64,000 bases of DNA. It comes from Alphaproteobacteria bacterium. GTDB lineage: Bacteria; Myxococcota_A; UBA796; GCA-2862545. The stretch lies in assembly GCA_020632885.1 (NCBI GenBank), contig JACKEQ010000017.1, positions 1-64,000 on the forward strand. The letters are read 5' to 3'. A program made the position numbers and the translations under genes. Shown here in pieces: positions 8,200 to 16,504 of the stretch. Position 1 is the first letter of the stretch. Each line of letters begins with the position of its first letter. Below the pieces are notes generated by a model, which saw only the letters and a list, made by a program, of their open reading frames with translations, ran no database searches and had not been told where the DNA came from.

Positions 8200-10467
8200 T
8201 CATCGGCGCCGCAGGAGCCCCCAGCCCGGCCGTGTGGGCGTAGAGCACCCGCAGCTCCCGGGGTCCTCCGGCAGATCCGTCGGTGGAGGCGTGGGCGTCG
8301 GGGTCACGGTGGGCGTGGGGGCCGCCTGGGATGGGCCGGGAGGCGACCCGACCAGCGCGTCCACCCGGACGAGGTCCGGCGCGCCGATCTCCCCGTCGTG
8401 GTCCAGGTCCACGGCGCGGCAGCGCCAGGCGTCCCGCAGATCGGTGTCCGGCGCACCTGACGCGTCGTCCGGGAAGTACGGGTGCACCCCGGGGCGTGCG
8501 CCCAGGCATCCCTCGGCGAACGCGACGTCGTCCGCGTCCACCATGCCGCTGTTGTCGAAGTCCGCGTCGCACGCATCCCCGTAGCCGTCGTGGTCCGCGT
8601 CCTCCTGCCAGGGGTCGGGGACTTCCGCACACCGGTCGGCGGGGTCTGGCACACCGTCGCCGTCCGTGTCCGGTGCCCGGTCGAGATCCGTGAGCCCCAC
8701 GCCCCACGAGGTGGTCGCGATGGGCCCGTCCACACCGAACGTCATCGCCACCGTGCGGCCGTCCAGCGCGTCCCCGACGCGCACCTGGACCCCCGACCAC
8801 GTGCCGAGCACACGGGTCTCGGTGCCGTCGTGCGGGCGCAGCTCCAGCGACATCGGCGTCTCGCCACCGGCCGGGAAGCCCTGGCCGGTCAGCGTGCGGA
8901 CCATCTGCGCGCCGCTCTGGCCGAGCGTCGGCGCGAAGAACACGGTGCGGTCGAGGATCTGGAGGTCGTCGAAGACCAGCTCCTCGTACGGGTCGATCTG
9001 GGAGACCAGCGCGAGATCGAAGTCCAGCCCACAGCCCGGCCCGCAGAGGTCGATCTCCTCGATCAGCGGGCAGGGCACGCCCACGACCTCGCAGGCGGAG
9101 CCCGAGTCGCCGGCCCCGACGGCCGGATTGTGGGGGCAGGGGTCGTCCACGTCGTCCGTGCCGTCGTCGTCGTCGTCCGGGTCCGCGCAGTCGAGCACAC
9201 CGTCGTGGTCGAAGTCGATGCCCTCGAACACCCTGTGCTCGCCGGAGGTCGAGCTGCACCCGGGCCGCAGCTCCGTTCCCACGCGCGTCATGGACGAGAG
9301 CGGGTTCAGATCGATGGTGTCCGGACACCCGTCGTTGTCGTCGTCGGGGTCACAGGCGTCCCCCATGCCGTCCCCGTCGGTGTCGAGCTGATCGGGATTG
9401 GCCACGGCCTGGCAGTTGTCGCACGTGCCCGGGAGGTCGTCGGCGTCGGGGTCCAGGTTCGGGTCGATGTCGCTCTGCCAGGGGCAGGGGTCGTCGAGAT
9501 CGCAGAGCCCGTCGTGGTCCTTGTCGCCTCCGCGGGCGGCGCAGAGGTCCTCGAGCCCCTGACGGGGGCCGAAGTCCGCGATGCAGCTCGCGACCTTCTC
9601 GATCTGGTCGTCGCTGAAGCCCTCCCGGCGCACGCCGTTCACGACGTACGGACCCTGGCAGTCGGGGTAGTACGCCATGATCAGGGAGCCGTCGGGATTG
9701 TACGTGCCGAGGGTCCCGGTGATCCCGTCCACCACGGTGTTGCACTGGATGTTGCAGCGCGTCGCCCGGGGCGAGCCGGGGTCGTTGGCGTTGAGCAGCC
9801 CCGGGTGGCACCACTGGTGGCGGTCGACGTCGTTGCCGGCCGCGTCCACGTCCGCCCCCGGCTCGTCCGGGTCGGTCTCCTTGACGCCCATGTCCTCGGG
9901 GGTGTCGGCGAGCCCGTCGCCGTTCCAGTTCGGGCTCGACTGGTCCGCCCGGTCCTCGAAGGTGAACGGGTGGGGCAGGCAGAAGTGGTGGCCGAGCTCG
10001 TGGGCGAGGACCTGGCCGTCGCCGAACGGGCTGCAGAAGAACCCGTGGAACACGGACGCGTAGTCGGGGTAGCGGTAGGGCGCGACGACGGACCAGCAAC
10101 GGTCGGCGCGCGGCAGCACGAACAGCGTGATCCTGTCGGGGGTCTGCGCGGCGAGGTCGTGGAGGTCCTTCACCTTGCCGCCGTCCACCGTGCCGGGCCG
10201 GTCGATGTCGCCGCTCGAGGTCTCGATCCGCGAGTAGTACTGGTCGCGGGTGACCACGACGTCCTCGATGCGGAACGACACCCGGTGGGGTCGCCAGGCC
10301 TCGTTGAGCGCGGCCATCTGCTCACGGTAGAACCGGGCCATCTCCGCCTCGTCGGCGAACCCGCAGGGCGGGCCCAGAGGTTCGCAGAACGCGCGCACGA
10401 CGATGCCGTAGGTGGCGTCGGTGGTGGCGCTGGCGGGGGGGACGAGCAGCGAGAGTGCGAGCAGCAT
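8200..10467 (-). CDS. Secreted metzincin-like (M43-type) metalloprotease with TSP3 repeats, 755 aa
   Basis: The start at 10467 gives a clean signal peptide (residues 1-14, cleavage after ASA) and follows GGAGGCCCC; longer frames upstream lack sense. The zinc site is H156-E-L-G-H160-x5-H166, followed by N-W-N-G-D-G-L-A-D-T-P, which is the arrangement of pappalysin/cytophagalysin (M43) peptidases; the usual Gly of HExxHxxGxxH is Cys here. After the catalytic part come Asp-rich calcium-binding TSP3 repeats (DTDGDGMGDACDPD type), a beta domain, more TSP3 repeats and a Pro/Thr-rich linker. The C-terminus reads CGCS...WGLLRRR, like a myxobacterial MYXO-CTERM sorting tag that lacks most of its hydrophobic helix. 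Likely extracellular or surface protease. Confidence 0.85.
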   Translation of the reverse strand: MLLALSLLVPPASATTDATYGIVVRAFCEPLGPPCGFADEAEMARFYREQMAALNEAWRPHRVSFRIEDVVVTRDQYYSRIETSSGDIDRPGTVDGGKVKDLHDLAAQTPDRITLFVLPRADRCWSVVAPYRYPDYASVFHGFFCSPFGDGQVLAHELGHHFCLPHPFTFEDRADQSSPNWNGDGLADTPEDMGVKETDPDEPGADVDAAGNDVDRHQWCHPGLLNANDPGSPRATRCNIQCNTVVDGITGTLGTYNPDGSLIMAYYPDCQGPYVVNGVRREGFSDDQIEKVASCIADFGPRQGLEDLCAARGGDKDHDGLCDLDDPCPWQSDIDPNLDPDADDLPGTCDNCQAVANPDQLDTDGDGMGDACDPDDDNDGCPDTIDLNPLSSMTRVGTELRPGCSSTSGEHRVFEGIDFDHDGVLDCADPDDDDDGTDDVDDPCPHNPAVGAGDSGSACEVVGVPCPLIEEIDLCGPGCGLDFDLALVSQIDPYEELVFDDLQILDRTVFFAPTLGQSGAQMVRTLTGQGFPAGGETPMSLELRPHDGTETRVLGTWSGVQVRVGDALDGRTVAMTFGVDGPIATTSWGVGLTDLDRAPDTDGDGVPDPADRCAEVPDPWQEDADHDGYGDACDADFDNSGMVDADDVAFAEGCLGARPGVHPYFPDDASGAPDTDLRDAWRCRAVDLDHDGEIGAPDLVRVDALVGSPPGPSQAAPTPTVTPTPTPPPTDLPEDPGSCGCSTPTRPGWGLLRRR

Positions 10468-10523
10468 GGGGCCTCCGCCACCCCGGAGTGCAAGGGCCGC
10501 GCCGACCCGGATAGCTCCACGGA

Positions 10524-11744
10524 ATGCTCGCCCTGCTCGGCCTCGCGCTCGCCTCGGAGCGCCTCGTCCTCGATCGTGACGTGTGGATTCGCACAGAGCC
10601 CTCCGTGCAGGCCGCGCGGGTCGGCATGCTGGCGGCGGGCACGCCTTTCGACGTCGAGGAGCGCGCCGAGCACCCGGGCTGCACGAGCTGGGGCCGGGTC
10701 CTCCCGCGCGGATGGGTCTGCCTGGCCGACGCGGTGCCGACCGACGCGGAGATCCCGACGCTCCCGGCGCTGGTGGAGCACGCCGCACCGCGCCCGGAAG
10801 ACCTCGAGAGCTACCTGGAGACCGGGTCCTTCGAGGCGACGCCCGAGGCGCTGCTGCCCTTCGTGTACGGCCGCGTCTGGAAGCGCTGGAAGGGGCGGGT
10901 GTGGGCGAGCGCGGACGCCTGGGTGGCGGGCGAGCCGCCGGTGGGCCAGCTCCCCTCGAGCCGGCGGGCCCGGTTCGTCGGGGCGACGACCACCCCGAAG
11001 GGCGTCGTGCTCCTGCGCGGCGACGGGACGGTGGTCCCCGAGGAGGAGGTCTACCTGTTCCCGATCACCCGCCTGCAGGGGCGGGACCTGGCGGCGCACC
11101 CGCTGGAGGACGGGCGGACGCCGGCCTGGGTCGTGGGCTACGCAGGGCTGGAGGCCACCGGACCCGGCGGGGAGGCCGTGGCGATGCCGTACCACGCGGC
11201 GTTCGAGGTGGAGGGCGAGCCCGTGGGCGGCCGCTGGCGGGCCTTCGTGGACGGCACGGAGCTCGAGGTGCCCGCCGACGGGACCGTCCGGGTCTGGCGA
11301 CCGGCCGCGCGGCCCGAGTCCATCGGGGAGGACGACCTCTGGCTGGACGTCGACACCACCCAGCAGACCCTGGCCCTGCTGCGGGGCGACGCGCTCCTCT
11401 ACGTGACCCTCGTGTCCACGGGCCTCTGGCGCACCCCGACACCGAGGGGGCTCTTCCGGCTCCAGGACGAGCGGGCGTGGGCGGACATGCGGAGCCGGCC
11501 GGGTGCCCGCGACCCGTACCACGTCGAGGCCGTGCCCTGGGTGCTCCACTTCCGCGGTGGGTACGCGCTGCACGGGGCGTACTGGCACTGGGGCTTCGGG
11601 AACCGCGCCAGCCACGGGTGCATCAACCTGGCGCCGCGCGACGCGCAGTGGCTGTTCGAGCGCGTGGAGCCGCGCCTGCCGCCGGGATGGCACAGCGTCT
11701 ACGCCGACGACGCGCACCCGGGCACGTGGTTGCGGGTGCGGTGA
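10524..11744 (+). CDS. L,D-transpeptidase (YkuD family) with N-terminal SH3-like domain, 406 aa
   Basis: The protein has a very short N-terminal signal (MLALLGLALAS), an SH3b-like domain at residues about 14-70 (WIRTEPS...GWVCLAD), a middle region of about 200 residues, and a C-terminal YkuD domain. The catalytic signature is clear: H350-G-x-Y at the upstream His and S363-H-G-C366-I-N-L around the nucleophile. Such enzymes make 3-3 cross-links in peptidoglycan or attach lipoproteins to it, acting in the periplasm. The gene is divergent from the metalloprotease, with 56 bases between the two starts, and is followed by pta 22 bases later. The substrate and cross-link type cannot be told from sequence. 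Confidence 0.9.
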   Translation: MLALLGLALASERLVLDRDVWIRTEPSVQAARVGMLAAGTPFDVEERAEHPGCTSWGRVLPRGWVCLADAVPTDAEIPTLPALVEHAAPRPEDLESYLETGSFEATPEALLPFVYGRVWKRWKGRVWASADAWVAGEPPVGQLPSSRRARFVGATTTPKGVVLLRGDGTVVPEEEVYLFPITRLQGRDLAAHPLEDGRTPAWVVGYAGLEATGPGGEAVAMPYHAAFEVEGEPVGGRWRAFVDGTELEVPADGTVRVWRPAARPESIGEDDLWLDVDTTQQTLALLRGDALLYVTLVSTGLWRTPTPRGLFRLQDERAWADMRSRPGARDPYHVEAVPWVLHFRGGYALHGAYWHWGFGNRASHGCINLAPRDAQWLFERVEPRLPPGWHSVYADDAHPGTWLRVR

Positions 11745-11766
11745 GCACGGCTGGATAGACGGGTGC

Positions 11767-13866
11767 ATGCCACGCTGCCTGCTCGTCGTCCCCACCGGAT
11801 CCGGAGTCGGGCTCACCTCGGTGAGCCTCGGGATCGTCCGTGCCCTCGATCGCCAGGGCGTCACCACGGGCTTCGTCCGCCCCGTGAGCGTCCGTCGCGG
11901 CCCCGACCCCTCTGGAGCCCTGCTGGAGGCCGTCGCCCACGTCACGCCCCCGCCGTCCATCGCCCGGGACGAGGCGGAGGCCCTGCTCGCGGACAACGCG
12001 GACGACCAGCTGCTCGAGCGCGTCGTGTCCATGGTGGAGGAGGCCGGACGGGACGCCTCCGTCGTGGTCGTGGAGGGCTGTGTGCCCGTGCCGGGCGTGG
12101 CGTACGCGACCCGGCTCAACGTCGCGATGGCCGCGGCCCTCGACGCCGAGCTGGTGGTCGTGGGCATGGGGAACGGCGCGCCCCACGACGTGGCGAGGGC
12201 CTTCGACGTGGCCTGCAGCCCGTACGCCGGCCGCACCATCGCGTGCGTCGTGAACCGCGTGCCGGTCGAGGGGATGGAGCAGCCGGGACCCCGCGCGGTC
12301 GTGGGTGGAGGCCGGCGGCTCGTGCCGGACGCGGTCCGCGCGACGTGGGAGCAGGCCTTCGTGGACGCCGGGCTCGCGCTGGTGGCCGTCGTGCCGCGCC
12401 TGGACGTGCTCGGGCGACCGTCCGTCGCGCACATCGCCCGCGCGCTCGACATGCGCTTCGTGAACCCCGGCGCCACCGACCGGCGTGTGGCGAGCGTCGC
12501 GGTGTGCGCCGCCAGCCTCGGGCATGCCGTGGGGTTCTTCGTCCCCGGGCTGCTCGCGGTCGTGCCCGCCGACCGCGACGACATCCTCGCCGGGCTCGCC
12601 CTGGCCACCCTCGGCGGGCTGGAGCTCGCGGGCATCGTCATCTCCCTCGACATCCCCGTGCGTCCCGGGGTGCTCGCCCTCTGCGCACCGGCCTTCGAGA
12701 CCGGGCTCCCCGTGCTGCTCTCCGGCCGCGACAGCTACACCACGGCCACCGCCATCCACGGGCTCGCGGCGGAGCTCGGTCCCGAGGACGGCCCGCTCGC
12801 CGAGCTCGCCATGGGGGTCGTCGCCGACCACCTCCGCTACGCGTGGGTCCGCGCCCAGGCGGAGGACGTGCGCGAGCGCCGCATGACCACCGCGGCCTTC
12901 CGCTACACGCTGCTCCGCCGGGCCCGCGAGGCGGACCGTCGCATCGTGCTCCCCGAGGGCGACGAGCCCCGGACGCTGCGGGCGGCCGCCATCTGCGCGG
13001 AGCGGGGCATCGCGCGATGCGTGCTGCTCGGCGACCCCGAGGTCGTGCGCAAGGCCGCCCGGACAGCGGGCATCGAGCTGCCCGGTGGGGTCGAGATCGT
13101 CGCGCCGGAGGCCGTGTACGCCCAGTACATCGAGGGCATGCTCGCCCGCCGGGCCCACAGGGGCCTCGCGCGCACCCAGGCCGCCGACCAGCTCCGCGAC
13201 CGTGTGGTCCTCGGGACGATGATGGTGGCCGAGGGTCACGCGGACGGGCTGGTGAGCGGGGCCGTCCACAGCACGGCCCACACGATCCGTCCGGCCCTCC
13301 AGCTCATCCGGACGGCCCCCGGAGCCTCCCTCGTGAGCTCCGTGTTCTTCATGTGCCTGCCCGAGCAGGTGCTCGTGTACGGGGACTGCGCGGTGAACCC
13401 GGACCCCACGGCCTCCGAGCTCGCCGAGATCGCCATCCAGTGCGCCGAGAGCGCCGTGGCGTTCGGCATCCACCCCCGCGTCGCGATGATCTCGTACAGC
13501 ACGCACGGATCGGGGGAGGGTGCAGACGTCCAGAAGGTCGAGGAGGCCACGCGCCTGGCGCGCGAGCGGCGTCCCGAGCTCCTGATCGACGGTCCGCTGC
13601 AGTACGACGCGGCGGCCATCGCGAGCGTGGGGGCGAGCAAGGCTCCGGACTCACCGGTGGCGGGGCGGGCCACGGTGTTCGTGTTCCCCGACCTCAACAC
13701 CGGGAACACGACGTACAAGGCCGTGCAGCGGTCGGCTCAGGTGGTGAGCATGGGCCCGATGCTCCAGGGGCTCGCGCGCCCCGTGAACGACCTGTCGCGC
13801 GGGGCCTCGGTGGAGGACATCGTGTTCACCATCGCCCTCACGGCTGTGCAGGCGGCTCCTCGCTGA
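11767..13866 (+). CDS. pta: Phosphate acetyltransferase, 699 aa
   Basis: Catalyses acetyl-CoA + phosphate to acetyl phosphate + CoA in the cytoplasm, the first step of the Pta-AckA pathway. The protein has the long, three-part form of enterobacterial Pta: an N-terminal P-loop-like domain beginning VVPTGSGVGLTSVSLG (the same motif as in E. coli Pta), a central DRTGG-type domain, and a C-terminal PTA_PTB catalytic domain from about residue 385 (RIVLPEGDEPRTLRAA, then SGAVHSTAHTIRPALQLI and the STHGSG signature region). The ATG at 11767 fits the N-terminal strand; the open frame upstream is not needed. No ackA is present in the window. The 3' end overlaps the convergent gene by 29 bases. Confidence 0.96.
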   Translation: MPRCLLVVPTGSGVGLTSVSLGIVRALDRQGVTTGFVRPVSVRRGPDPSGALLEAVAHVTPPPSIARDEAEALLADNADDQLLERVVSMVEEAGRDASVVVVEGCVPVPGVAYATRLNVAMAAALDAELVVVGMGNGAPHDVARAFDVACSPYAGRTIACVVNRVPVEGMEQPGPRAVVGGGRRLVPDAVRATWEQAFVDAGLALVAVVPRLDVLGRPSVAHIARALDMRFVNPGATDRRVASVAVCAASLGHAVGFFVPGLLAVVPADRDDILAGLALATLGGLELAGIVISLDIPVRPGVLALCAPAFETGLPVLLSGRDSYTTATAIHGLAAELGPEDGPLAELAMGVVADHLRYAWVRAQAEDVRERRMTTAAFRYTLLRRAREADRRIVLPEGDEPRTLRAAAICAERGIARCVLLGDPEVVRKAARTAGIELPGGVEIVAPEAVYAQYIEGMLARRAHRGLARTQAADQLRDRVVLGTMMVAEGHADGLVSGAVHSTAHTIRPALQLIRTAPGASLVSSVFFMCLPEQVLVYGDCAVNPDPTASELAEIAIQCAESAVAFGIHPRVAMISYSTHGSGEGADVQKVEEATRLARERRPELLIDGPLQYDAAAIASVGASKAPDSPVAGRATVFVFPDLNTGNTTYKAVQRSAQVVSMGPMLQGLARPVNDLSRGASVEDIVFTIALTAVQAAPR

Positions 13867-15274
13867 CCTCTTGATCACGGCGGGCACGGCGGGCCTCCCT
13901 GGACTCCACCCGGTCGAGCAGCGGGAGCTCGCTCCAGGCCAGCAGCCCCGCGCCTCCGACCAGCTGACCGAAGCCCACCGCGAAGGTCACGTTGGAGGTG
14001 CGGGCGCGGGACCGCACATGGTCCGGGTGCAGGGTGGGGTCTTCGAAGCTCGCGGCTGCCAGCGTGTTCACCATGAACGTGCCCACCGCCGTCCCCAGCA
14101 GCACGACCGCCACGCCCCGGGCCGTGCGGCGCTGCCGGAAGCGCTCGTGGCGGCGTCCCGCGGCCTCGTAGAGCGCCATGGCGGGCGTCACCGCCTCGAC
14201 GGCCACCTCGCCCTCGGGGAGATCGAGCACCTCCCGCAGGGGAGGGAGAGGCACGGTGGCCGGGACGAAGCGCGACCACACGACCTCGCCGTTCACGGTG
14301 GCCTGCAGGATGGAGGGGAGGGTCGCCGGTCGGGACGACGTGCGCAGCCCGTCGACCCAGAGCGTCACGCCCGCCGGGGTCTCGATGGGCAGCCAGGGCG
14401 CGGAGGCCGCGGTGCCGGCACGGTCCCAGAGCGCCCGGATGGAGCTGCCCTCGGGGGCGATGGTCTCGCTGGGGACGTACGCGGGGTCGAGGATCTGGGC
14501 TTCCTGGAAGGCGCGCACGGCACCGCTGCGGTTGCCGGTGGAGAAGAGGCGCACGCCCTCCAGGCGGTGGACGACGGCCGCGGATGCGGGGCTCATCACG
14601 CGGTCCGCACAGGGCAGCTCGACGGCGAGGGCCTCCAGCGCGAGGCGGAAGCCCTGGGGATCGAGGACCTCGTAGGCCGTGTGGGCCTCCTGGGCGTGCT
14701 CCACGATGCGGTCGGTGGGGATGGGACCCTGGCAGCCCGGGGGCGGGAAGGCGATCCAGGCGGGGGTGGGGTCGCGCGGGGAGAGCCATGTGGCCTCGAC
14801 GGGCTCCCCGTCGGCCGCGAACACCTGCAGGAGCAATGGCTCTCCGGGGAACCGGCGTGCGCCCTCCGTGCCGTCCGTGTAGACCCGGGCGGCGAGGGAG
14901 GTGACGAGGTCCTCCGGAGGCCCGGACACCGGCGCGCTCTCGAGGAGCCCGGCGAACGCGGGGCTCTCGGTGGCCCATCCCGCGCTGGCCTCGGGGGCCA
15001 GGCGGCGTGCGGCAGCGGCGGACGCCCGCGCCACGTCGGCGTCCTCTGCGGCCAGCGAGGCCAGGGCCCGGTTGCGGTGGAAGGCCGCGGCGGCCGTGGC
15101 GTCGAGGGGAGCCGACAGGCACCGGATGCGGGCCTGGAGGGCCAGGACGTCGGTGCGGATGGCGCTCCCGGACGTGGCCCCGCGCTCCCAGAGGGCCTCC
15201 AGCTCCGCGGTGAAGTCCGCTGGAGCCACGGACTCGGGGCAGGGGGTCGCCAGCGCGAGGGAGATCCAGAGCAC
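13838..15274 (-). CDS. Exported TPR/PEGA-like protein with C-terminal membrane helices, 478 aa
   Basis: Starts with GTG and a short signal (LWISLALATPCPES). Residues about 20-130 are Ala-rich helices of TPR type (RNRALASLAAEDADVARAS), a middle part includes another TPR-like unit (FSTGNRSGAVRAFQEAQILDP), and a beta domain with PEGA-like features (TPAGVTLWVDGLRTSSRPATL) follows. Two hydrophobic helices near the C-terminus (GVAVVLLGTAVGTFMVNTL and FAVGFGQLVGGAGLLAW) anchor it in the membrane. Proteins of this architecture are common in myxobacteria, usually unassigned. Its 3' end overlaps pta on the other strand by 29 bases; it is divergent from the gene at 15315. Confidence 0.8.
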   Translation of the reverse strand: MLWISLALATPCPESVAPADFTAELEALWERGATSGSAIRTDVLALQARIRCLSAPLDATAAAAFHRNRALASLAAEDADVARASAAAARRLAPEASAGWATESPAFAGLLESAPVSGPPEDLVTSLAARVYTDGTEGARRFPGEPLLLQVFAADGEPVEATWLSPRDPTPAWIAFPPPGCQGPIPTDRIVEHAQEAHTAYEVLDPQGFRLALEALAVELPCADRVMSPASAAVVHRLEGVRLFSTGNRSGAVRAFQEAQILDPAYVPSETIAPEGSSIRALWDRAGTAASAPWLPIETPAGVTLWVDGLRTSSRPATLPSILQATVNGEVVWSRFVPATVPLPPLREVLDLPEGEVAVEAVTPAMALYEAAGRRHERFRQRRTARGVAVVLLGTAVGTFMVNTLAAASFEDPTLHPDHVRSRARTSNVTFAVGFGQLVGGAGLLAWSELPLLDRVESREARRARRDQEVSEEPPAQP

Positions 15275-15314
15275 GCGTCACCCTACCGCTTCGGTCGTGG
15301 GGTTACCATGCGCC

Positions 15315-15914
15315 ATGATCGCACTGCTCGCCTGCATCGCGCTCGGCGGTCCGCCCGTCGGGGGAACGGCGGAGGGGCCCGTCCTCGCCGAGCCCATCCT
15401 GACCTACGCGCGCCTCGACACCCAGGAGCTGGCCTTCAGTCGCGTCTACGGTCTGCAGAGCCTGGGGACCCCGCTCGTGCTCGGCATGGGGGTGTTCGCG
15501 CACTTCCACCAGGCCGCCCGGGTCGGTGTCGACCAGCGCTTCCAGCGCGCGGGCCGGGCGGGCGCCATCACCGCGTCGGGCGCCCAGATCGCCATGGCTA
15601 CGGCACCGATCCTGCTCCGGGGGTCTGCCGAGCGGTCGCGACGGGCCCTGGTGGCCCAGGGGCTTCGCCCCCGGCGGGCTCCACGCGTCACGTTCGGGTC
15701 GACCTTCGCGGCCACGCTGCTCCTCGCGACCTCCTGGGTGGGATTCGGCGGGAGCTACGATCGTGAGGGGAAGCCCACGGGGCCTCAGGAAGCGTGGCTC
15801 GTGCCGGGCGCGTTCGGTCTCTCGCTCTACGCGATCGCAGTGGGTACCGGACTCGCTCAGCTCCGCTACAACGAGGCTGCCAGGGAACGCGCCCTGTGGT
15901 GGGGCCGAAGATGA
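15315..15914 (+). CDS. Membrane protein with four hydrophobic segments, 199 aa
   Basis: An N-terminal signal-like segment (MIALLACIALGGPPVGG) is followed by three further hydrophobic stretches at about residues 53-70, 83-103 and 130-180 (TFAATLLLATSWVGFGG; AFGLSLYAIAVGTGL). The cytosolic or periplasmic loops are Arg-rich. I do not recognise the family. The gene is divergent from the PEGA-like gene at 13838-15274 and overlaps the next lipoprotein gene by ATGA (15911-15914), and the kinase gene follows 3 bases after that, so the three are likely co-transcribed. Confidence 0.75.
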   Translation: MIALLACIALGGPPVGGTAEGPVLAEPILTYARLDTQELAFSRVYGLQSLGTPLVLGMGVFAHFHQAARVGVDQRFQRAGRAGAITASGAQIAMATAPILLRGSAERSRRALVAQGLRPRRAPRVTFGSTFAATLLLATSWVGFGGSYDREGKPTGPQEAWLVPGAFGLSLYAIAVGTGLAQLRYNEAARERALWWGRR

Positions 15915-16501
15915 GGCGGCTCCTGCTCATCGGCCTGCTCGGCTGCACCGAGGTGACACCGAACGAGATCGACGTCCGTCTGGACGGTGACCACGACGGG
16001 GTGAGCGCCTTCTCGGACTGCGACGACACGCGTCCCGACCTGCAGACGCTCCTGGACGTCGTCCAGGTCCGCGAGGTCGCGTCGAGCGCCGCGGGATGTG
16101 GCACCCTGCGCGCCACGCTCCCGTCGGAGGCCTCGGCGGTGATGCCGGTGGGCGGGTGTGTCGATCCTCTCGACGACCGGCATCTCCTCGCCCTCGGGCC
16201 GGCACTGGCGGTGCATGCGCTCGACCTCCGGGCAGTGAGCGGGGCGTCCATCGTCGTCTCGGGGGCCGCTCTGTTCCGGTACACGGCGGACCGGGAGTCT
16301 GTGCTCACGGCGTACCGAGGGCCGCGATGCGCTCTGGATGCATGTGAGGTGAGCACGGCCGTCCGGGGGGCCTTCATCCCGGATGCGCCCCCTACGGAGG
16401 AGGGTCGGGTGTACCTCCCCGGTGGAGGTCCCGAGCCGTGGTACCTCCTCGTGAGCGGACCGATGGGTGTGGACTACGACCTCATCGTGACCTGCGAGTA
16501 G
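15911..16501 (+). CDS. Lipoprotein, 196 aa
   Basis: The N-terminus MRRLLLIGLLGC is a short lipoprotein signal with a convincing lipobox (IGLLGC). A Ca-binding-like stretch follows (DGDHDGVSAFSDCDDTRPD), similar to the Asp-rich repeats of other surface proteins in the window, then a beta-sandwich-like region with two Cys pairs (AAGC...GGC, RCALDAC). Residues near the end (EPWYLLVSGPMGVDYDLIVTC) look like a pre-peptidase C-terminal or jelly-roll strand set. It is coupled by ATGA to the upstream membrane protein and followed at 3 bases by the kinase gene; a role as extracytoplasmic partner of that kinase is possible but unproven. Confidence 0.8.
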   Translation: MRRLLLIGLLGCTEVTPNEIDVRLDGDHDGVSAFSDCDDTRPDLQTLLDVVQVREVASSAAGCGTLRATLPSEASAVMPVGGCVDPLDDRHLLALGPALAVHALDLRAVSGASIVVSGAALFRYTADRESVLTAYRGPRCALDACEVSTAVRGAFIPDAPPTEEGRVYLPGGGPEPWYLLVSGPMGVDYDLIVTCE

Positions 16502-16504
16502 GTC

